From positions 806,001 to 870,000 of the forward strand of contig CM074763.1 of the NCBI GenBank assembly GCA_037355855.1: a stretch of DNA of 64,000 bases. The letters run 5' to 3'. Below are positions 43,340 through 53,700 of this stretch, piece by piece. Under the pieces are notes generated by a model. The model was not told the DNA's origin and searched no databases. It worked only from the letters and a program-made list of their open reading frames with translations. This DNA is from Pseudo-nitzschia pungens. Taxonomy: Eukaryota; Bacillariophyta; Bacillariophyceae; Bacillariales; Bacillariaceae. Both the position numbers and the translations under genes were made by a program. The number at the start of each line of letters is the position of its first letter. Position 1 is the first letter of the stretch.

Positions 43340-44218
43340 AATTCAGAGGATACTCGAGAAACAGTACTTCAGTTGGAACGTGTAGTCCCCCCCAACACTG
43401 TTTTGAAGTATGAGTCATTAAATAAATAGCTAGCTGCTGAACCACTTGTCCAGACACCCAGAATATCCAATACGATCAACGTATTTGACATGAATTGAAT
43501 GGTTTGCCCATGACAGCTTTTGGGTCACCCGCACCAGGAAATACAGGTGATAGTATTTAGGTCACTTGCTACCGTATTGAGTACGACCTTTATATCAATA
43601 AGCGACCAACATGTTCTCTTTTTGTACGATACTATGTTATGGATGCCTACATGGATGCAGCTGAAACATAGCTTCAAAAGAAAGTGGAAGCACGACTTCG
43701 AATTCGAATCTTACGCTAAGTTACCAATCACTTTCATCCATATCGAATTTGCACGAGTAAGGTTACGGTAGCAATCGGTACCGGTACCGGTAGGTAAGGG
43801 GTAATCTTAGAGGGCCCGGTATCGTAACAAAAAAATACGAGAGGGCCTTGCTTCTTGTCTTGGCGGTGACTCACTCGTGATAACTTACGGTAAACCTTAC
43901 GGTAAATCTTACAGGTCGGAAGTTTGTGATGTAAATATTGACGCGCGAACTGTTGACGCGGTTTCCAACGTTGATCGCGCGATAAATTCCCCCGATATCC
44001 CCCAACATGTTTTGAGAGGACACGAGACACCGAGTTGACAAGACATCGTACGAGTATTTGCAGTTGTACTTCTTGTACATCGTCGTCCACCGAGAAACGA
44101 GAAATCGTGACAGTCTGGATCCAACACAAAACACCCCACAGTATCCTACTCGTACATCAGGCAAGAGACAAACATACCTTTTTCCTGGTGCCCGACAACA
44201 CGAGACATCAAGCAAAAG
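43340..44218. other. Intergenic region with dense motif clusters
   Basis: About 880 bp. GTAAGGTTACGGTAGC and repeated GGTACC/CCGGTA occur at 43755-43810, and ACGGTAAACCTTACGGTAAA at about 43887-43915. This is the upstream region of the selenophosphate synthetase gene. No coding ORF is convincing. Confidence 0.6.
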
Positions 44219-45588
44219 ATGACCGATTCATCACATTGCTACGATCCTTCTTTGGAAGAAGCTGTTCGATTCGATCCTACCTCCGTCGGTCTTCCCAAAG
44301 GCTGGTCACTGACGGAATTTTCTACCCTGAAGGGATGAGCCTGCAAGATCCCCCAGGATGAACTCCAGGAGATGCTTTCCTCGCTATCTCTAGGAGGTGC
44401 GTATAGTATCAAGACCACTGTCTCAAAGGTATCCGCCATGCGATTGTCACTTTGTCTCATTTGGATTGGTCCCTTACACCACAAACACCTCTTTTCTGTT
44501 TCCTTGCCATCGTCAAATTCAAATTCAACGCATCGGTCGCCACAACTTTTGAAGATGGGAACAACCTTGGCACGGCGGATGGACGAATCGCACTCGATTG
44601 TTCAATTCGCGAAACGCGCCAAGGTGGTCACTTCATCATTAGTACAACCGATTTCTTCTTCCCCCTGGTGGACTCCCCTTATCTGCAAGGTCGGATTGGG
44701 GCCGCCAATGTCTTGTCGGATCTGTACGCAGAGGGTGTGCAACACTGCGATTTTGTTCTCATGTTGCTGGCAGCCTCTCGGGATATGTCGCCCGAGGAAA
44801 GGACGATCTGCACCAACCTTATGGTGCGCGGGTTTCGCGATGCCTGCACGGAGGCCGAGACTACCGTGACGGGTGGTCAAACGGTGCTGAATCCCTGGCC
44901 CATCATCGGGGGTGTTGCGACTTCTGTCGTCACGCGCGATGAGTACGTGAGTTCCGACGGCGCTAGGGTCGGAGATGTCTTGGTGCTCACGAAACCACTG
45001 GGAACCCAGGTTGCCGTCAACGTGCACGAATGGAGGAAAAAGCACGAAAAACACGGCCACGACAGGTTTTGGGATCGGATCCTGGAACACGGTGAGAATG
45101 GCGAGGCTTTGGTGACGGATTCGGAAGCCGAGGAAATGATGCACAAAGCGGTTCGATCCATGTCCAAGCTCAACCGTCTCGCGTCCAAAATCATGACAAA
45201 GCACAACGCTCATGCCGCCACCGACGTTACCGGATTTGGAATCCTGGGGCACGCACAAAACCTAATGGACAACCAAGTCGCCGAGTGCGGTGTAGAGCTC
45301 CACACGCTGCCTTGTATCGCTAATACCCTGAAAGTGAACGACGAGATCCTCAATTTTCGACTGAGAGTCGGTTATTCGGCCGAAACGAGTGGCGGGTTGA
45401 TGATTTCGATGTCCGAGTCGGATGCTATAGCGTATTGTACAGAGTTGCGACAACTCGAAAAGGAGGCCTACAACTACAACAGCGACGGTGGCAACTTGGA
45501 TTTTGGTCCCTGGATTATTGGAAAAGTTGTAGCGGACGCAAATCGAAAGGCAACCATCTCCGCCAATGTGGAGTATCTCGAAGTATAA
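44219..45588 (+). CDS. Selenophosphate synthetase (SelD/SPS2), a selenoprotein
   Basis: Makes selenophosphate from selenide and ATP for selenocysteine synthesis. Exon 1 is 44219-44396, exon 2 44555-45588 (158-bp intron, GTGCGT to GAAG, phase 1), 403 residues. Exon 1 reads MTDSSHCYDPSLEEAVRFDP, then LTEFSTLKG-TGA-ACKIPQ. The in-frame TGA at 44336-44338 (residue 40) is exactly where SPS2 proteins have selenocysteine, next to the conserved Cys-Lys-x-Pro-Gln. Sense continues past it to SLGG, and splicing gives SLGGDGNNLGTADGRIALD. Exon 2 has ISTTDFFFPLVDSPYLQGRI, AANVLSDLYAEGV, TVTGGQTVLNPWPIIGGVA, VGDVLVLTKPLGTQVAVNVH, HAATDVTGFGILGHAQNL and YSAETSGGLMISM. A conventional gene finder would start it at 44452, inside the intron, and lose the active site. 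Confidence 0.92.
44336..44338 (+). other. In-frame TGA predicted to encode selenocysteine
   Basis: Residue 40 of the SelD protein. Flanking codons read K-G before and A-C-K-I-P-Q after, aligning with the K-G-U-G-C-K-V-P-Q context of SPS2. The frame stays open on both sides of this codon. Confidence 0.88.
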
Positions 45589-47266
45589 ACCGAAGCACAA
45601 TGGAACTACGAGAGAAAATAGGTTTTCGCTGCGTAGAAGATTCTTTTGTGCGATGGATAGAAAGAAAATAGAAGCATTTAGTGTTTGTCTGGTACTCGGA
45701 GATTGATGTCTGTTGAATCGGTAGCATGAAACGTCGAATGACGAACCGAGAGTCGCGTCCGTGATTTCGAATGGGATTTCGTGACGTTCTCGGTTCTGAA
45801 AGATTGTTGATATGTTGATGTTTCGATTGGATGAGGACAGTGACCTCGGCAATGGTGTAGCAGCAATCTATCCACTGCCTATCGAACTCTGTATTCGAGC
45901 ACAGTGCTGAAAATGATATTGATAATATATTTTATATTTTAATAAAAGCAATAGCAACGCAATATTTAGTTCCGAAACTCTGATACTCTTGTTCATCACC
46001 CATACTAGAGTATGAAAAACGACCGACACTGAAACGACGCAAAGAAAGTATGAATGAATCCTCCTATTTGGTAAACCAAAACAAATGCTCTTGTTTGATT
46101 TGTGCTGCAGACGAATGCACTTCAAGAGCATTCGGACTCCTCTCTACCCGTGGAATACAACTCTGACAATACTGAAGTACGCTGTACGGTATTGATAGAA
46201 CTGATCTCTGGATTTGATAACCTGCTGAGCTGAGCTGAGCTGAGCTAGAATACAATTTCATCGTAATATTATTCAGTATTTTGAATACTTGTACACGTAA
46301 TTTACTCGTACTGTATTCGAAAAAACAATAGTGATCCGAAGCAATAAAAAACATATTAATACGAGTAAGGTACGGTAAGTTACGTACAAGTAAGAATACC
46401 TTTCTTGAGATGCTTCATCGAGTAAGTTTATTACAGGTAACTTTCATGCGAATTATTATGATCATTGAAGAAAGTTATTCAATATTGGTACGTATTATTA
46501 TTATTGGTACGAGTTCACGCTATTTTTCCGCCATGCTTCCAAATTTTTCTTCGCTTTTTGATGTTTTGTTCTCGACAGAGAAGTGCTGTTGGTTCTTTCT
46601 GATTTTTATGCATACCACGAAAGGCACCTACGTATGCATACTTTGACGTTTGCCTGTACCACTAGCGGTACCAGTAAGAACAGTTTTGTCAACAAACAGT
46701 GATGTGCCGTTCGGGCCTTTTCATTTTTTCAACTATCCCCTCGCCGTCCGGTGCGCAGAAGTATCATGATGTCTCTCGCATGGATGGGAGGTATTTAGAA
46801 CCGTGCTTTTCACACGCGTTTGCTAGTGGTGACAAACGAACGCGCCGCTTTTTTTGGGAAATGATTTGTACGAGATTCTACACCCTTCTAGCCTAAGATG
46901 AGGTCAGTAAGTCGGCCTAAGTAAATAAATAACAATAAAATTACCGATTCAAACGCTTTTTCGGGAGGCTGCAGGCCTTCTGTTACATACTTTCCCCTAA
47001 GAAACAGTGTTCCTTAACATCTTTAGACTTAAAACACCAACTTTCTGTATTCATTGCGCAACACACGTATTCAAAATACAAATTCACAACGAAAAAGCCT
47101 TCACTTTCATATTTTTGGGTATCATTGATCATTGTGGATATCACACATACTGTACTAGATTACAGATTAACCTTACCTAACTCACAGATCATACCTATCA
47201 TACTCATTTCTTCAACCCTTTGCAGCGACACATATTCTACTTCTCCAGGTTCTGAACTACCGTACC
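45589..47266. other. 3' UTR and AT-rich intergenic region
   Basis: After the candidate SECIS, about 1.4 kb without coding signal. It includes a TGAGC pentanucleotide repeat at about 46226-46247 and GAGTAAGGTACGGTAAGTTA at about 46364. A pyrimidine/TTCT-rich stretch precedes the start at 47267. Confidence 0.6.
45738..45799 (+). promoter_or_regulatory. Candidate SECIS element in the selD 3' UTR
   Basis: 150 nt after the stop. ATGA (45738-45741) is followed by GAACCGAGA (45743-45751), which pairs perfectly with TCTCGGTTC (45788-45796), directly followed by TGA (45797-45799). That is the AUGA / UGA quartet with helix II. GTCGCG and CGTGAC extend the helix after a two-base bulge, and the apical part includes an unpaired AA. 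Helix II is somewhat long, so the exact fold is uncertain. Confidence 0.65.
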
Positions 47267-48931
47267 ATGGAAGGTATTCGACACTCCATTTCGGCCCATA
47301 ATGCGGCTGTCGCAGTTCACCTGCAAGCTCAGCAACAGCAAGCCCAGGCACAGCATGCCGCCGCTCTTGCTCAGGCACAGCAACAACGTAACCAGTCGAT
47401 CGCATGGCACCAGCACCAACAGGCGTCGGCCAACAACTCTGGGGCTGCTCAGATGCAGAACGGGTACTCGAACTTCATGAATCCCATGATGGCCATGCAA
47501 TCAAACAACATGAACCAGATGGCAATGGTTGCCACGGCAAAACTAGCAGCCTCCAAGAAGAATAAGGCAAGTAATTCCAGTCTAGCTGTGCGAAGTACGG
47601 TGCCAAGGTTCAACGTCGCAGGTGGCATTTACACTGTAGCACAATGGGCGCGAAAGTGTGTGGAAGACAACCTCGAATTCATTGTCAAGATTGCTCGCAG
47701 AGGCGATCCCAAAGCGGAGCTGGTCATGTTAGCTTACGGCGATGGGTGCCAGACGCTTGTCTTTCTCGACGATGCCATGAACAAGGTTCCAGAGGATCTG
47801 GCCAAAATCACCAAGATTCACGTTGGCGTTTCGGCCGCTCCCATTGACGACAAGAGAACCGAATCCGAAATCGCAGCATCCGGAGTCTTGCAACCCATCG
47901 ACAGTTTGTGGGACCACTTGCGATATGAACAAGCTATTTCCAACCAGGAAAAGAAAGAGAACATCATGCACATCCATACAAGCACAACTGTCTACGGTGA
48001 CAGTGTCGCTGGTCGACAACGCGTACTGCAAATCAAAACCAAAGCCCCCAAAAGCCCTTTTGTTGCTGATTCCTACATGAGAAACGTCATGTTCGAGCAA
48101 CAAGTTCTAGCGAAGTGGAATGGGAAATCTCCAGGCGCGACCCCTATCTTTCCTCAAGGTCAAATGGACATGGCAGCAGCATCTGCACCCTCATCAACGA
48201 ACGAAGACAATGCCAACGAATACTTGATTACGTTTAATCCAAAGGAACTGATGCTTTTGGAGAAGGCCTTTGACAACAACTTGACAGTGCGTGATCGCAA
48301 GGCTAAAGCAGACAAATGGACTGACGAGGACAAAGAGAAGTGTCAATTGACCATCATCCGTGCCAACAATGAATTCAAGTACGTATTTCCAAGAAAGCCG
48401 TCCAAAAAGAAAGCCCTGGAAGCTCAAAAGGAAACCGCTGCCAAGAAAGCCGATGAACCCACGGAGCCTCCAGCGAAAAAGGATGTCTCCGACGAAGAAG
48501 CCAGCGATGGAGCGAAGGAAAATGTTGCCAAAGATTCTGCGGAGAAACCCAAGAAACCAACCGACAAAGGGAAGAAGGATTCGTCGCCGAAAAAGCCTTC
48601 CAAGAAGGAAGAAAAGGAAAATGCTGTGGACAGTGACGATGAGCCCATCGTAAAGTTGAAAACTCCCGCAAAGAAGACTAGAGGCACCACGAAGAAAGTA
48701 ACACCGTCGAAGAAAGCTGCTCCAACGAAGAAAACAAGCACACCAGCACCAAAGTCGAAATCCAAGTCATCGGTCAGGAAAGAAAGTTCATCGGCAGCCA
48801 AGTCTCCAAAGAAAGCAACCAAAGCATCTGCTTCCAAAAAACGCACTCGAGACAAGAGTGTGGGTCCGCCATCCAAGAAAACCCGTTCGAGTTCTGCTTC
48901 CAAGTCACGTTCCTCACGATCCAGAAAATAA
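47267..48931 (+). CDS. Nuclear protein with Q-rich N-terminus and histone H1-like tail
   Basis: Family not recognised. Single exon, 554 residues from the ATG at 47267. Residues 1-100 are Gln/Ala/Asn/Met-rich. Residues ~105-330 look folded (VPRFNVAGGIYTVAQWARKC, EFIVKIARRGDPKAELVMLA, IMHIHTSTTVYGDSVAGRQR, NEYLITFNPKELMLLEKAFD). The last ~160 residues are a Lys/Ser/Ala/Pro-rich tail with SPKK- and TPAKK-type motifs (KSPKKATKASASKKRTRDKS) like linker histones, suggesting DNA binding and a nuclear location. A chromatin or transcription role is inference only. Confidence 0.65.
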   Translation: MEGIRHSISAHNAAVAVHLQAQQQQAQAQHAAALAQAQQQRNQSIAWHQHQQASANNSGAAQMQNGYSNFMNPMMAMQSNNMNQMAMVATAKLAASKKNKASNSSLAVRSTVPRFNVAGGIYTVAQWARKCVEDNLEFIVKIARRGDPKAELVMLAYGDGCQTLVFLDDAMNKVPEDLAKITKIHVGVSAAPIDDKRTESEIAASGVLQPIDSLWDHLRYEQAISNQEKKENIMHIHTSTTVYGDSVAGRQRVLQIKTKAPKSPFVADSYMRNVMFEQQVLAKWNGKSPGATPIFPQGQMDMAAASAPSSTNEDNANEYLITFNPKELMLLEKAFDNNLTVRDRKAKADKWTDEDKEKCQLTIIRANNEFKYVFPRKPSKKKALEAQKETAAKKADEPTEPPAKKDVSDEEASDGAKENVAKDSAEKPKKPTDKGKKDSSPKKPSKKEEKENAVDSDDEPIVKLKTPAKKTRGTTKKVTPSKKAAPTKKTSTPAPKSKSKSSVRKESSSAAKSPKKATKASASKKRTRDKSVGPPSKKTRSSSASKSRSSRSRK

Positions 48932-50740
48932 ATTTATGAATTGTAGTACAAGCCAAATAATCCTTGGCTTTGGGGCTAAAGCCGTGGGATCAATCGGGAT
49001 TGCGGGGATGGTGGGGTCGAGTGAATGAATACTTTTTGATGTGTGGTCATGTAATGTGAATCGCAAATTATGAGAGTATCATTAAAAAGCGTTTCAGCGC
49101 TGTTGCTATCACAATTACGCCTTGGTAAAGTGGCCTACAAAGTAACCATCAAGTGTACCAGTCATGCAAGTATCGCAATGAGTACAGATCTTTCGTTTGA
49201 AACTAGTAAAAAGTAACAACAGTGTCTTTAAAATGGTGCATTTTTAAAAATGTGTCTCTCACATGCGAGTGGTAGTTGTAGTGTTTTGTGAGACTTCACC
49301 AGGCAGTCGCCAAACTATCGGTAGTGAACTTTGTATCGTGCGAATTTATCTCCCACTTTAGTTCTGCTTGGGGACCACATTTAACCAACCTACTAGTTGC
49401 TCTGATGCCGACTAATGTCCTTCCGTGTGTCCGTCCACGACGTACCTTATGAAGGGATGAACCTTATCATAATTATTATTCGAACTACACGCATCGCACA
49501 CCCGGGTTTGAAAATTATTTTGGTCAAGCAAGTGAATATCTCTTACACGTACCGTACTAAATCTATTACGAAATAATAATAATAATTGTGCAAGCCGCAC
49601 GTGTAAGGTTTACTTGTAGTAGCTAATGTACAAACAAGTCGGAGGGAACTTTCGTCAGCACAGCAATTATTTTTGTTTCGTAGGCTGATTTTGTTGTGAC
49701 AGTTTGCATTGACATCGAAGGCTTGTTAGTGTGTATTACTCTGTTTGAAATAAAAAGAAAGTGAAAGACATACAAAGTATTTATGGTGATGGTACTATGA
49801 TTTTGGTGATACTATGATGCTGCTGTCTCTGTCATGCAGACACTATCAGCATAACAGAGTGATGATAAAATATGTCTTATGCACACGCATGAATATCATG
49901 AAAATAAAAGAGGAGACTTTCCAGGCACATAATTGCATAGAAAGTTGAGACATGATACATCATACAGTAGTAATATGTAGTAGTACTACTACTAGTACTA
50001 CTAGTACTAGGAGTACTACTACTAGTATCCACTCTCCTAGATTTGAAGGGCATGGAAACGTTGATTGATACAAAATCGCGCTGCGGATTCACCAAGCATC
50101 AATGGTAGCAAAAGGAAGAAGTCGCTCAGGAGAGTTTGTGTTCTCCCCTTTACCGTTACGACCTACCGGTATCACAATAACAATGTATCATTATTTTTTG
50201 TGAAATAACATGTCGTTGGTTGTTCCCATGATTCAGCTCGCACACGGTGCCGTCATTCCCGGTTGGTATTCATCATACCTATATAGCAAAGCATAACAGT
50301 CATTTTGGTGAAGTGCTTGTACGTCGTAAGGTTACTCTCAATGAACAACATGTACCGTACGGTGGTTACGACGAGACACTCCAAACTCTCAAGAATAAGC
50401 TTGGTCATGCAGACGCACTACTGAGAACGTGAACAGCGCGCACCCTTGGGTTTCGACAAATAGGCTTATGACACTTATGCCAGTATTTTTTTTGTTCGAA
50501 CGTATCGGTCCCGTAGATGCCTTTCGGAGTAATCTTCCGTAAGATTAGCCTAGTTCGTACGGAGACGTAATAGAAGCAATCAATAATTACAAACTCAACA
50601 CCCAATGAAGACCAAGAACTACTCAACACCCAGTGAAGACCAAGAACTAAGGTTACGGTCTGATTGATTGTTGTTCCGATCATCAACGTAGTAACCGAAA
50701 GCCATTGTTACCAAACAGAAATGAAGACATTGTATCAGCC
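48932..50740. other. Long AT-rich intergenic region
   Basis: About 1.8 kb without coding signal. It has a TAG/TAC trinucleotide block with strong self-complementarity at about 49974-50030, GTGTAAGGTTTACTTGTAG near 49600, CGTAAGGTTACTC near 50326, and a duplicated AACACCCA(A/G)TGAAGACCAAG at about 50597 and 50626. Confidence 0.6.
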
Positions 50741-53700
50741 ATGCAATCGTTACTAGAAGTATGTCCGAATGGGGCGTGGCTTTCGGAGGAACACGCCATC
50801 CAATTTCTGGGCCTGCGATCGAAAGAGGCTCTGAAGGAGGCCTTCCAGAAAGGAACCCTTCCTCACGTGATTGTTGATCACGGGAAACGTTTCGATGGCG
50901 TATCGGAACCCTTCAAAAAACGTCGGTTTTTCTTTATTCAGAAAGAAGAGGGGCAGCCTGCAAATCGTCCCAGCATCGAATTTACCTCTTGGGTTGGCAT
51001 ATGCGAATCATTAGCAGAAGGAAAAGTGGACTCGCTGGATTCATCGTCACTGGCCCAGATTAGAGATTATACTGATTGTACGGACGTAGCAGATGCATAT
51101 CAGAACTTAAAAAGAACGCACGGTATCATATCTCCATCTGAGCTTACGGGCGAAGATAGCGATGATGGATATCGCTATGGGTCGAATGGAGGTATAGTTC
51201 TGTCTCGCAGTAAGGCAAACATTAGTGAGACAGCTGAGGATGAGATATATATTAGAGCTGATGGTAAGAGAGTCCGACGAGTGAAAAGATCACGATCAAC
51301 AACTAAGAATCGATCAGCAAGCAAGGAAGGACCACGGTCAAGGTCCAGAGAAGGACCACGGTCAAGGTCCAAAGACGGACCACGGTCAAGGTCCAAAGAA
51401 GGACCACGGTCACATTCCAAAGAAGGCCCACGGTCGAAATCCAGAGATGCTCCAAAGAGAGGTGTCAGAAGATCGACTTCATTGCAGCCAGCAAGCAAAG
51501 GACCTTCTCTGGCAGGATTCCTATCAAAGGACGAAAAAAATAAATCTAAGTCAAAAATGGGTGGGAGTCGATCCGTAGGGGCTAATTCTGTGGGGGCTCG
51601 TTCCATGGGGGCTCGTTCTGCAGGTGCTGCCGAAGGCGAAATTTACATTCGAGCTGATGGAAAAAAAGGTGAGTACTTTGCGGTGATTCAAAGAGTATTT
51701 GGGGGGAAGATGACAGATGTGCTGTTTTTCTCACTTCAACTTAATGACGGTGATTTATTTTGTGCTCAACTGACACAATCGGGGATCAGTTCGACGCGTG
51801 AGAAAGTCGTCGTCATCATCAGCTCTCACAACATCTGGAGCTGCAAAAAATAATGCTTCTCTTTCGGGATTTCTTGAAGATGGTCCCAAACTGAAAAGAG
51901 GAAGCGCTTCTGTAGCTGGAGACCAGATAGCTGTAAGCAAAGAATCTTCTTTGACCGGAGAGGTATATGTCAGAGCCGATGGAACCAGAGTCCGTCGGTA
52001 CAAGAAACCATCTTCACCGTCCGATGACAAAGTTGAAATCTTAACACGTGCTGATGGAACTAGAGTCCGCAGAGTAAGAAAAGTGAAGCCGAAGCAGCAA
52101 AGTGCTAGCTCATCGCAGCCTACCGATTCAACAAAAGAAACAACTTCAGGATTAAACAATAATCATTCTCCATCGAAAAATGAGAATACTGGAAGTCTGT
52201 CAGGTTTTCTGGATGAAGAAAAAGGCTCTGCTTCCAAGACAACCCCGTTTTCTGGCAGCTACTCTGTTGCTGGTGACAAATATACGGAGAGTGAAATTAA
52301 CGTGAGAGGGGACGGTACGAAAGTGAGGAGAATCGCGAAGACAAAGGACGGCGATGGTGACCCAAACTCACTCGCTGATTTTTTGGACGAGGGAGCTGCA
52401 ACTAAGCTCAAGTCCACCGGACCAGCAACAGTTGTAGGAGACACAGCTGTCAATCCTCAAGCCTCCAATAAACCCGAGAAAGAGATATATGTTCGACCCG
52501 ACGGAAAGGTATGTAAAAAGTTGAATATATTGTGAAATGCTATGTTGTTTCAGATTTCTGACTATACCCTGTGCTTTGAGAAGAGGGTGATTCGGATAAG
52601 GAAGTCAGCCTCCTCCAAAACTGCTGCCGAAGTCATGAAAAAAAATCCGACTCTCGGAGGTTTCCTACAGGAAAACGAATCTGCAACGACAAAACAGAAA
52701 CCTGGTGAGAGTCATTCAGTTGCAGGTGATCAAATCGCAGTTGGCAAAGATCAATCTGTGACGGGTGAGATTTACGTCAGAGCAGATGGCACGAAAGGTG
52801 AGATCCAATTTATTCTTCTCAATCTGGGGTGGCTAGTGACTACTATAATTTTCCCTTGAAAGCGTCCCTTTCTTTTTTTCTCACGCACTCAAACTTTTCC
52901 AGTGCGGCGGGTAAGGAAACAGCGTCAGGCCACACCTGGAACTCAAGGCGCAAATGTTGAAATTATCACAAGACCAGATGGTACGAGAGTGCGGAGAATA
53001 AGGAAGACAAAGCCAGCTTCCACGGAAGGTTCGAATGAGCTTTCCAATTTTTTGGAATCACAACCCAAAACAATGCAGGGAGGTGGAGCTGCAACAGTTT
53101 CTGGACCGATTGGCAGAGACTCGAAGCTAGGTCGCGCTGCAACAGTTTCAGGCCTGATAAGTAAAGATACGAAGGAAAACGGTGCTGCAACGGTATCGGG
53201 GCCAGTGAAGAAAGAGCCATCGCCGGAAGCAGAGATCATCACTAGAGCAGACGGCACGAAAGGTGAGAGAAAATGTACTTCGCCCTAATAGCATCATCAG
53301 ACGATCAGAGTGTATACTCTCACATCCTTTGTTTTGAAGTTCGCCGTGTGAGAACACCACTTCAGACACAACCGGGAGACCAGGTGGAGATCATCACACG
53401 ACCAGATGGTACGAGAGTGCGTCGAGTAAGGAGAGCGAAGCAGCCGCAAGGTTCGAACTCGGCGGTGTCAGGAAGTGCTAGTGTTGCAGGAAATACGACT
53501 GTGGGTGAAGTATATACCAGGGCCGATGGCAAGAAGTGAGTACGGCATTGCAACTTTTGCACGAGCATCATAGATTTAGGTACATTTAGATAAAACGCAC
53601 TAACACGTTTCCATCTCAATTCCTCACCAGGGTTCGGAGAGTAAGGAAAACGGATGGTTCGGCGCCTAGGAAGTCTTTGTCTTCTCCCGCACTTGGCACC

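Noticed and set aside
44452..45588. SelD gene starting at 44452
   Set aside because: The first ~35 codons of that reading lie in the 44397-44554 intron; the true exon 1 upstream contains the conserved KG-U-ACKIPQ site.
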